Positions 57,937 through 64,000 of a stretch of 64,000 bases of DNA are shown in pieces. The stretch comes from Piscinibacter gummiphilus (GTDB lineage Bacteria > Pseudomonadota > Gammaproteobacteria > Burkholderiales > Burkholderiaceae_C), in contig NZ_CP015118.1 of NCBI RefSeq assembly GCF_002116905.1, positions 2,666,001 to 2,730,000 on the forward strand, written 5' to 3'. The notes under the pieces were generated by a model. The model had not been told where the DNA came from. It made no database searches and worked only from the letters and a program-made list of their open reading frames with translations. How positions within the stretch are numbered: position 1 is the first letter of the stretch; the number at the start of each line of letters is the position of its first letter. Made by a program: the position numbers and the translations under genes.

Positions 57937-58560
57937 TCAGGCCGCGTTCAGGCCGACCGGCATCACCGGGAACGGCAGGAAACCGGGCAGGGCCTCGACG
58001 CGGGCGTGCCATGCGCGCACGTTCGGGTAGTCGGCGAGCGAGACGTGGCCCTCCGGGGCGCGGGCCGAGTACGCGTAGTTCGCGAGGTCGGCGATCGTCA
58101 CCTCGTCGCCGGTGAGGAAGGGGCGGTCCGCGAGCTGGCGTTCCATCAGCCCCAGCAGCACGTGGGAGCGTTCGATCAGCGGGGCGAGGTCGAGGGGTTT
58201 CTTGAACAGCACGGCCACGCGGGCGAGGCCCGGGCCGAAACGCAGCTCGCCCGCGGCCACGGACAGCCAGCGCTGCACCCGGGCCGCCACGGCGGGATCG
58301 GTGACGTGCCAGCGCGGGCCGCCGTAGCGCGACGCGAGGTACACGAGGATCGCGTTCGAATCGGCGAGGGTCAGGTCGCCGTCCTGCAGCACCGGCACCT
58401 CGCCAAACGGGTTCAGCGCGAGGAAGTCGGGCTGGCGGTGGGCGCCGTGGAGCAGGTCCACGTCCACCGCGGTGTACGGCAGGCCGAGCAGGTGCAGGAA
58501 GGTTTCGACGCGGTGGCTGTGGCCCGACAGCGTGACGCGGTGGAGGGTGATGTTCGGCAT
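57937..58560 (-). CDS. Glutathione S-transferase family protein
   Basis: 207 residues. The thioredoxin-fold N-domain reads ITLHRVTLSGHSHRVETFLH with the cis-Pro segment GEVPVLQDGDLTLADSNAIL. The helical C-domain has GDEVTIADLANYAYSARAPE. The catalytic Ser/Cys position near the N-terminus is SGHSHR. ATG 58560. It is divergent from the LysR gene at 58670, which probably regulates it and the flavoprotein downstream. Confidence 0.93.
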   Translation of the reverse strand: MPNITLHRVTLSGHSHRVETFLHLLGLPYTAVDVDLLHGAHRQPDFLALNPFGEVPVLQDGDLTLADSNAILVYLASRYGGPRWHVTDPAVAARVQRWLSVAAGELRFGPGLARVAVLFKKPLDLAPLIERSHVLLGLMERQLADRPFLTGDEVTIADLANYAYSARAPEGHVSLADYPNVRAWHARVEALPGFLPFPVMPVGLNAA

Positions 58561-58605
58561 GTCCGTGAGGGAAGGGTGGATCGGTCCCCTCATCTTGGTT
58601 GCTGC

Positions 58606-58630
58606 ATCGGAAGGATTAAATGCCTTCGAT
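58606..58630. promoter_or_regulatory. Inverted repeat between GST and LysR genes
   Basis: ATCG-GAAGG-attaaatg-CCTTC-GAT: 5-bp perfect arms around an 8-bp AT-rich centre, extended by ATC/GAT with a one-base offset. It is the only AT-rich patch in the 109-bp divergent region, so a LysR or RNA-polymerase site is plausible. Confidence 0.4.
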
Positions 58631-58669
58631 TGCACTGGAGTGCTTCGCTTCGCGGATTAATATGGTCGC

Positions 58670-59566
58670 ATGGACAAGCTCAAGGCCATGGCCACGTTCG
58701 TGCAGATCGCCGACGCGGGCAGCCTCACCGCCGCCGCCAAGGCGGGCGGGGGCTCGCTGCCGGCGGTGGTGCGTTCGCTCGCGTCCCTGGAGGCCCACCT
58801 CGGCGTGCGGCTCTTCAACCGCACCACGCGCCGCATCTCGCTGACCGCCGAGGGGCGCCAGTACCTCGACCGCTGCCGCACGGTGCTGTCGGCCGTGACG
58901 GACGCCGAGAACGAACTGGCGCTCGACGCGGCCGAGCCGTCGGGCCAGCTGGTGGTCACGGCACCCGCGCTGTTCGGGCAGATGTACGTGGCGCCGGCCG
59001 TCACGCGCTTCGCCCAGCGGCACCCGAAGGTGCGCGTGCGGCTGCTGCTGTGGGACCGGGTGGTCAACCTGCTGGAGGAGGGCGTGGACGTGGCCGTGCG
59101 CATCGGCCCGCTGCACGACTCGTCGCTCGTGGCCCAGACCGTGGGCAGCCTGCGCCGGCCGGTGGTCGCGAGCCCGGGGTTCCTCGCCGGACGCGGCGAG
59201 CCGGCCCATCCGGAGGACCTGCGCGGCGCGCCGTGCGTGGGCTTCACGTTCCCGATGCCCGGCGGCTGGACCTTCCACGAGGGCGAGCGGCAGTTCCAGG
59301 TGCCGATCCAGTGCAACCTCGAGTTCAACCAGGCTGCGCCCGCGGCCGAGGCGGTGCTCGCGGGTCTCGGCTTCGGCATGTTCATCGAGTACCAGGTGGC
59401 GCCGTACCTCGCCGACGGCCGCCTGCGCACGGTGCTGGAGGCGTTCGAGCCCCCGCGCCGGCCCATCAGCATCGTGTACCCGCACGCCCGTGGCCTGCCC
59501 GCGCGCACCCGCGTGTTCGTGGCGTGGATGAAGCAGGAACTGGGCGCGCACGCATTCGGTCACTGA
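58670..59566 (+). CDS. LysR-family regulator, divergent from GST operon
   Basis: 298 residues. HTH KAMATFVQIADAGSLTAAAK with AGGGSLPAVVRSLASLEAHL and RLFNRTTRRISLTAEGRQYL. The effector domain has LFGQMYVAPAVTRFAQRHPK and VDVAVRIGPLHDSSLVAQTV. It belongs to the same subgroup as the regulator at 45214. Likely activator or repressor of the GST/flavoprotein pair (inference from arrangement). Confidence 0.93.
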   Translation: MDKLKAMATFVQIADAGSLTAAAKAGGGSLPAVVRSLASLEAHLGVRLFNRTTRRISLTAEGRQYLDRCRTVLSAVTDAENELALDAAEPSGQLVVTAPALFGQMYVAPAVTRFAQRHPKVRVRLLLWDRVVNLLEEGVDVAVRIGPLHDSSLVAQTVGSLRRPVVASPGFLAGRGEPAHPEDLRGAPCVGFTFPMPGGWTFHEGERQFQVPIQCNLEFNQAAPAAEAVLAGLGFGMFIEYQVAPYLADGRLRTVLEAFEPPRRPISIVYPHARGLPARTRVFVAWMKQELGAHAFGH

Positions 59567-59622
59567 ACCGGTGTCCGATTCCTCCACAATGGAGGCCTGA
59601 CGAAGCCGCCTCCCGCCGCCCC

Positions 59623-60561
59623 ATGACCGCTGACGCGCTGAACCTGCTGCTGATCGACACCGATGGGGCCACCGTGCCGGACATCGCCGCCACGTCCGCC
59701 TTCGGCCCCTTCGTCACCGTGCGCCTGACGGGCCTGGCGGAGGCCGCCCTGCGGCTCGCCGGGCAGCGGTTCGACGGGGTCGTGGTCGCCGCCACCAACG
59801 TCGAGGCGCGCCGGCTGCTCGCCTGGAGCGGGCTGTCCCAGGCCGTGACCGACGGCGCCGTGGTCGTGCTGACCACCGACGACCCCGGCAACGACCTGGC
59901 CGTGCGCCTCGTGCACGCGGGCGTGCAGGACGTGCTGCCGCTCGCCACCGACCCGGTCGACGCCTTGCCGCGTGCGGTGCGCCTGGGCATCGAGCGCAAG
60001 TCGCAAGACCGCCAGACCCGCAAGGCCTACGCCACCGACCTGATGACGGGCCTGCCCAACCAGTCCCAACTGGTCGAACACGTGAACCAGCTGCTCGCGC
60101 TGCGCGAGCGCGAGCCGGCACCCATGGCGCTGATGGCCGTGCGTGTGGAGGGCCTGGCCACCGCCGAGGCGCGGCACGGCGAGGAGACCGCCAACGTGCT
60201 GCGCCGCAAGATCGCGGTGCGCCTGCGCATGGGCCTGCGCGCGAGCGACGTCGTGGCCTCCGTGGGCGCCGACACCTTCGTCGTGCTGCTGTCGAAGTTC
60301 CAGGAGGCGCAGGACGCCGAGCGCGTGGCCGACAAGCTGCGCGAGGCGCTGCACCCGCCGTTCCCCATCGCGGGCACCGAGGTCGCCGTGGCCGTGGCCA
60401 TCGGCACCGCCCACCACCCGGCCGACGGTCGCGATGCCGCCACGCTGCTGCGGCGCGCGGTGGGGCTCGCGGCGTCCGGTGCGGCCTCGGGGCGGGACGG
60501 CTTCGCGAACCACCTCGAACGCGGTGCGGCGGGGGCCGCCAACGACGAACCCAACGATTGA
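59623..60561 (+). CDS. Receiver-like/degenerate GGDEF protein
   Basis: 312 residues. 1-120 have a receiver-like alternation (LLLIDTDGATVPD; RFDGVVVAATNVEA; VLTTDDPGNDLAVRLVHAGV) but no clear phospho-acceptor Asp. 135-300 are a GGDEF fold starting DLMTGLPNQSQLVEHVNQLL, with the signature replaced by VGADTF (G215-A-D-T-F219) and ending HHPADGRDAATLLRRA. The active-site pattern GG(D/E)EF is lost, so cyclase activity is unlikely; a regulatory or nucleotide-sensing role is more probable. ATG 59623 follows lysR by 56 bp. No EAL domain. Confidence 0.85.
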   Translation: MTADALNLLLIDTDGATVPDIAATSAFGPFVTVRLTGLAEAALRLAGQRFDGVVVAATNVEARRLLAWSGLSQAVTDGAVVVLTTDDPGNDLAVRLVHAGVQDVLPLATDPVDALPRAVRLGIERKSQDRQTRKAYATDLMTGLPNQSQLVEHVNQLLALREREPAPMALMAVRVEGLATAEARHGEETANVLRRKIAVRLRMGLRASDVVASVGADTFVVLLSKFQEAQDAERVADKLREALHPPFPIAGTEVAVAVAIGTAHHPADGRDAATLLRRAVGLAASGAASGRDGFANHLERGAAGAANDEPND

Positions 60562-60576
60562 GGTTCACCTCTTATT

Positions 60577-60623
60577 GGAATATTTGACATTAATTCCCAT
60601 TGGGAATAATCTGCAGATATTCC
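60577..60623. promoter_or_regulatory. HipB-type operator array
   Basis: An outer perfect repeat GGAATAT (60577-60583) ... ATATTCC (60617-60623) brackets an inner palindrome ATTCCC-att-GGGAAT (60593-60607). The inner site fills the spacer of the promoter below and the outer half-sites flank it, as in E. coli hipBA autoregulation where HipB binds spaced palindromes. Confidence 0.6.
60584..60612 (+). promoter_or_regulatory. hipBA promoter
   Basis: A perfect -35 TTGACA (60584-60589), 17-bp spacer and TAATCT (60607-60612); AATAAT at 60605-60610 is an alternative -10. The initiation point would fall about 20 bases before the hipB ATG. Confidence 0.6.
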
Positions 60624-60639
60624 GATCCGGAGTGAACCC

Positions 60640-60894
60640 ATGAACCACCGCCTCGTCACGGCCGCCCAGCTGGGCCAGCTGCTGCAGACGGCCCGCCGCG
60701 CCGCGGGCCGTTCGCAGGCGGACCTGGCCGCCACGGTGGGCCTGAGCCAGTCGCGTCTCTCCAAGCTCGAGCTGAACCCGGGCACCCTCACGGTCGACCA
60801 GCTGCTCGCGCTCTGCGCGAGCCTCGACCTCGAACTGACGCTGCAGCCGCGGTCCGCCGGACCCGGGGCCGAGTCACCGCCGGACGCCTGGTAG
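60640..60894 (+). CDS. hipB: HipB-like antitoxin/regulator
   Basis: 84-residue Xre-type HTH protein: LGQLLQTARRAAGRSQADLA and ATVGLSQSRLSKLELNPGTL with TVDQLLALCASLDLELTLQP, as in HipB. It neutralises the HipA kinase and represses the operon through the operator at 60577-60623. It precedes hipA by 10 bp. Confidence 0.92.
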   Translation: MNHRLVTAAQLGQLLQTARRAAGRSQADLAATVGLSQSRLSKLELNPGTLTVDQLLALCASLDLELTLQPRSAGPGAESPPDAW

Positions 60895-60904
60895 GCCACC
60901 GCCG

Positions 60905-62245
60905 ATGGGACGGCGCTCGCACGCGAGAACCCTGTCGCTCTGGTCGAACGGCGTGAGGGTGGGGTCGTGGCACCTGCCCACGCGGGGCGACATGGAGCTG
61001 CGCTACGACCCCGCGTGGAAGGCCTCGCCGCTCGGGCGCCCGCTGTCGCTGTCGCTGCCGTTCGGCCTTGACGACGGCCCGCTGCGCGGCCCGCGCGTGG
61101 CCGCGTGGTTCGAGAACCTGCTGCCCGACAGCGAGGAGATCCGCAAGCGCCTGGCCACGCGTTTTCGCACCGGGTCCACCTCCGCGTTCGACCTGCTGCA
61201 GGCCATCGGCCGCGACTGCGTGGGCGCGGTGCAGCTGCTGCCGGAGGACGAGGTGCCGGCCGGGTTCGACACGGTCGAGGGCGATCCGCTCGACGAGGAC
61301 GGGGTCGCGCAGTACCTCGACCGGGCCGTGGCGCCGGCGGCCCGCCTGATGGCCGAGGGCGACGACGAGGACTTCCGCATCTCGCTCGCCGGCGCGCAGG
61401 AGAAGACGGCGCTGCTGCGCCACGAGGGCCGCTGGCTGCGCCCGCACGGCGCCACGCCCACCAGCCACATCCTCAAGCTGCCGCTCGGGCTCGTCGGCAA
61501 CAGCCGGGTCGACCTGTCGCGGTCGGTCGAGAACGAATGGCTGTGCCTCGCGCTGCTGCGTGAGTACGGGGTTCCGGCGGCACGGGCCGACATCGAGGTC
61601 TTCGGGCCGCGCAAGGTGCTGAGCGTCGAACGCTTCGACCGCCGGCTGCATTCGTCGGGCCGCTGGTGGCTGCGCCTGCCGCAGGAGGACTTCTGCCAGG
61701 CGCTGGGTGTGCCGCCCCACCTGAAGTACGAGGCCGACGGCGGGCCGGGCGTGGCCGACCTCGCGCGCCTGCTGGGCCAGTCGGAGACCGCGCGGGCCGA
61801 CCTCGACACGCTCGTCACCACCCAGGTGCTGTTCTGGCTGCTGGCCGCGCCCGACGGCCACGCGAAGAACTTCAGCCTGCAGCTCGCCGCAGGCGGCCGC
61901 TACCGGCTTGCGCCGCTGTACGACGTGATGTCGATCTGGCCGGTGGAGGGGCAGGGGCCCAACCGCTGGTCCTGGCACAAGGCGCGGCTCGCGATGGCGA
62001 TGGTGGGGAAGAACCGGCACTACCACCTGAAGGACATCCGGCGGCGGCACTTCGATGCGCTGGCCGCGTTGTGTGGCACGGGGAAGGACGCCGGGGCGGT
62101 GATCGAGCGGCTGCTCGGGGCCACCGACGGCGTGGTCGAGCGGGTGGGGGCGCAGTTGCCGGAGGGGTTTCCGGCGGAGGTGTTCGAGCGCATCACCGCG
62201 GGGTTGAAGTCTTCCGCGGAGAAGCTCGGGCAGACGGCGGACTGA
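60905..62245 (+). CDS. hipA: HipA-family toxin kinase
   Basis: 446 residues, the full HipA length. LSLSLPFGLDDGPLRGPRVA and AWFENLLPDSEEIRKRLATR form the N-terminal subdomain. FRISLAGAQEKTALLRHEG is the conserved autoregulation segment, TSHILKLPLG the P-loop region. Catalytic residues are intact: Asp317 in APDGHAKNFSL and Asp340 in LAPLYDVM, spaced as in E. coli HipA (309/332). The family phosphorylates a tRNA synthetase, classically GltX, producing dormancy. It ends 6 bp from the convergent gabD stop. Confidence 0.95.
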   Translation: MGRRSHARTLSLWSNGVRVGSWHLPTRGDMELRYDPAWKASPLGRPLSLSLPFGLDDGPLRGPRVAAWFENLLPDSEEIRKRLATRFRTGSTSAFDLLQAIGRDCVGAVQLLPEDEVPAGFDTVEGDPLDEDGVAQYLDRAVAPAARLMAEGDDEDFRISLAGAQEKTALLRHEGRWLRPHGATPTSHILKLPLGLVGNSRVDLSRSVENEWLCLALLREYGVPAARADIEVFGPRKVLSVERFDRRLHSSGRWWLRLPQEDFCQALGVPPHLKYEADGGPGVADLARLLGQSETARADLDTLVTTQVLFWLLAAPDGHAKNFSLQLAAGGRYRLAPLYDVMSIWPVEGQGPNRWSWHKARLAMAMVGKNRHYHLKDIRRRHFDALAALCGTGKDAGAVIERLLGATDGVVERVGAQLPEGFPAEVFERITAGLKSSAEKLGQTAD

Positions 62246-62251
62246 CGACCG

Positions 62252-63718
62252 TCAGATGTCGCCCAGGCAGAGGTACTTGATCTCCACGTAGTCCTCGATC
62301 CCGTGGCGAGATCCTTCGCGTCCCAGTCCGGACTGCTTCACCCCCCCGAACGGCACCTCCGCCGTCGAGATCAGCCCCGTGTTCACCCCCACCATCCCGG
62401 ACTCCAGCCCTTCGCCCACGCGGAACACCCGCCCGATGTCCCGGCTGTAGAAGTACGCGGCGAGGCCGAACTCGGTGTCGTTGGCGAGCCGGAGAACCTC
62501 CTCTTCCGTCTGGAACCGGAACACCGGGGCGACCGGCCCGAAGGTCTCCTCGCGGGCGCACAGCATGTCGGCGTTCGCCTCCGTGAGCACCGTGGGTTCG
62601 AAGAAGCGGTCGTGCAGGCGCTTGCCGCCGGTGAGCACCTTCGCGCCCTTGGAGACGGCGTCGGCCACGTGGCGCTCGATCTTCGCGATGGCGTTGTCGT
62701 CGATCATCGGGCCCTGGGTGACCCCGGCCTCGAACCCGTTGCCCACCTTGATGGCCTGGACCTTCGCGGCGAGCTTCTGCACGAAGGTGTCGTACACGCC
62801 GTCCTGCACGTACAGGCGGTTCGCGCAGACGCAGGTCTGGCCGCCGTTGCGGTACTTGCTGGCGAGCGCCCCCTCGACGGCGCTGTCGAGGTCGGCGTCG
62901 TCGAAGACGATGAACGGCGCGTTGCCACCCAGTTCCAGCGACAGCTTCTTGATGGTCGGGGCGCACTGGGCGGCGAGGATGCGGCCCACCTCGGTGGACC
63001 CGGTGAAGGAGAGGTGGCGCACCACCTCGCTCTCGCACATCACCTTGCCGATCTCGGCGGACTTGGCGGCGGTGACCACGTTCAGCACCCCGTCGGGCAG
63101 CCCGGCGCGGCGGCCCAGCTCGGCGATGGCCAGGGCCGACAGCGGCGTCTGCCCCGCGGGCTTGACCACCACCGGGCAGCCGGCGGCCAGTGCCGGGCCC
63201 ACCTTGCGGGTGATCATCGCGATGGGGAAGTTCCAGGGCGTGATGGCCGCGCACACGCCCATCGCCTGCTTGATGACGAGGTAGCGCTTGCGCGGGTCGG
63301 TGGCCGGGATGGTCTCGCCGTAGACACGCTTGCCTTCCTCGGCGAACCACTCGATGAAGCTCGCGCCGTACACCACCTCGCCCTTGGACTCGGCGAGCGG
63401 CTTGCCCTGCTCGGCGGTCATGATGCGGGCCAGGTCGTCGGCGTGCTGCACCATCAGCTGGAACCACTTCGTGAGGATGGCGCCGCGGTCCTTGGCCGTG
63501 CGGCCGCGCCACGCGGGCAGGGCGGCCTGCGCCGCGGCGATGGCGTCGCGGGTCTCGGCGACGCCCAGGTCGGCCACGTCGACCAGCTTCAGGCCGGTGG
63601 CGGGGTCGGTGACGTCGAAGCGGGCCGAGCCCTTGACCCAGCCGGCGCCGATCAGCGCGTCGGTCTTCAGGAGGCTCGGGTCGAGCAGGTTCGCCAGCGG
63701 GGAAGTGCGTGTGTCCAT
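62252..63718 (-). CDS. gabD: Succinate-semialdehyde dehydrogenase (NAD(P)+)
   Basis: 488 residues, aldehyde dehydrogenase superfamily, GabD subgroup. The Rossmann/active-site blocks are ITPWNFPIAMITRKVGPALA, SFTGSTEVGRILAAQCAP, the general-base Glu in LELGGNAPFIVFDDADLD, and the nucleophile in NGGQTCVCANRLYVQDGVYD. The C-terminal GLISTAEVPFGGVKQSGLGR and EGSRHGIEDYVEIKYLCLGD match GabD. It oxidises succinate semialdehyde to succinate in 4-aminobutyrate catabolism. No gabT is in the window. It is divergent from alaS. Confidence 0.93.
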   Translation of the reverse strand: MDTRTSPLANLLDPSLLKTDALIGAGWVKGSARFDVTDPATGLKLVDVADLGVAETRDAIAAAQAALPAWRGRTAKDRGAILTKWFQLMVQHADDLARIMTAEQGKPLAESKGEVVYGASFIEWFAEEGKRVYGETIPATDPRKRYLVIKQAMGVCAAITPWNFPIAMITRKVGPALAAGCPVVVKPAGQTPLSALAIAELGRRAGLPDGVLNVVTAAKSAEIGKVMCESEVVRHLSFTGSTEVGRILAAQCAPTIKKLSLELGGNAPFIVFDDADLDSAVEGALASKYRNGGQTCVCANRLYVQDGVYDTFVQKLAAKVQAIKVGNGFEAGVTQGPMIDDNAIAKIERHVADAVSKGAKVLTGGKRLHDRFFEPTVLTEANADMLCAREETFGPVAPVFRFQTEEEVLRLANDTEFGLAAYFYSRDIGRVFRVGEGLESGMVGVNTGLISTAEVPFGGVKQSGLGREGSRHGIEDYVEIKYLCLGDI

Positions 63719-63787
63719 GGTCGTCTCCAGTGTCCGGCCATGATACGGACGGGCCGGGCGTCCGCTGTCGCGCAGGGGGCATCACCC

Positions 63788-63793
63788 TATAAT
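63788..63793 (+). promoter_or_regulatory. -10 element of the alaS promoter
   Basis: A consensus TATAAT stands out in GC-rich DNA 56 bp before the alaS ATG. The -35 at 17-bp spacing (63765-63770, CTGTCG) matches only three of six positions, so the promoter may rely on the perfect -10. Confidence 0.55.
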
Positions 63794-63849
63794 CGAAACC
63801 CTCGAAAAATCAAGCCTTTGCGCGTCCCGCATCCGCTGAAAGCCACGGC

Positions 63850-64000
63850 ATGAAAGCCTCCGAAATCCGTTCCCAGTTCCTGAAGTTCTTCGAAGCCAAG
63901 GGCCACACCATCGTGCCGTCGAGCCCGGTGGTCCCCGGTGACGACCCGACGCTGCTGTTCACCAACGCCGGCATGAACCAGTTCAAGGACGTGTTCCTCG
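63850..64000 (+). CDS. alaS: Alanyl-tRNA synthetase (5' end only)
   Basis: ATG 63850 opens MKASEIRSQFLKFFEAKGHT and continues IVPSSPVVPGDDPTLLFTNA with GMNQFKDVFL, the invariant start of AlaS with class II motif 1. The first 50 residues are present; the rest lies beyond the right edge. A housekeeping gene, here with a TATAAT -10 56 bp upstream. Confidence 0.95.
   Translation, partial: MKASEIRSQFLKFFEAKGHTIVPSSPVVPGDDPTLLFTNAGMNQFKDVFL

Noticed and set aside
1..64000. CRISPR arrays, complete insertion sequences, prophage or rRNA genes
   Set aside because: No regularly spaced repeats, transposase, integrase, phage structural or rRNA sequences were found on either strand.

Overview
The window is a chromosomal segment of a very GC-rich betaproteobacterium, most likely Burkholderiales and probably the Rubrivivax/Leptothrix/Rhizobacter side of that order. 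This rests on gene content (Bug-type TctC binding protein, burkholderial-type porin, TRAP transporter, divergent LysR-target pairs, MHYT/GGDEF/EAL signalling) and on dense G/C third positions. Genus and species cannot be fixed by reading alone. No rRNA operon, CRISPR array, phage or complete insertion sequence was seen. Genes are tightly packed and no gap without a gene exceeds about 300 bases.

Layout. 1-3849: acyl-CoA genes (CaiB-type CoA-transferase cut by the left edge, crotonase), a divergent type-B carboxylesterase and a tiny orphan flagellar-rod-like protein. 3939-7733: trans-aconitate methyltransferase, a polar amino-acid ABC binding lipoprotein with its permease, and a porin ending in a strong terminator. 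7771-10681: a minus-strand alkylation-repair operon with 4-nt overlaps (Ada-AlkA fusion, Ogt, EamA exporter with a CTG start). 10803-14459: phosphomannomutase/phosphoglucomutase, waaC and waaA (LPS core). 14452-17850: accessory stretch of unrecognised small genes, a decapitated SulP permease, a cyclic-phosphate-processing receiver-like protein and a degenerate repeat following two of the ORFs.

17902-25381 is a minus-strand efflux block running TetR, adaptor, RND pump, Pcm-like methyltransferase, rhodanese, TolC, with a near-perfect TetR operator touching the first start codon. 25548-30147: uppP, an inverted pair of REP-type palindromes, trmB, an unrecognised protein, a hybrid sensor kinase and tRNA-Gly(CCC). 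30192-39400: D-tartrate dehydratase with divergent LysR, lpxO between two MHYT membrane sensor genes (one fused to GGDEF-EAL), a TctC protein and a chemoreceptor. 39449-46125: DTW-domain tRNA modifier, a three-gene TRAP transporter whose large permease carries an unusual Pro/Glu/Ala-rich insert, and a divergent MFS/LysR pair.

46163-52865 is the most interesting locus: an M48-like zinc-metallopeptidase gene overlapping by 8 nt a 1,826-residue protein that combines a degenerate kinase-fold region, a DUF4011-type superfamily-1 helicase, an MTES/Vsr-like nuclease domain and a C-terminal WGR domain. The architecture is that of a conflict or genome-defence system (inference). A FUSC membrane protein follows 8 bp later.

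52874-64000: a TetR/MFS divergent pair with two matching 8-5-8 operators, slyX, PNPOx-fold and GST genes, LysR, a catalytically degenerate GGDEF protein, a complete hipBA module with a legible autoregulatory promoter, gabD, and the start of alaS cut by the right edge.
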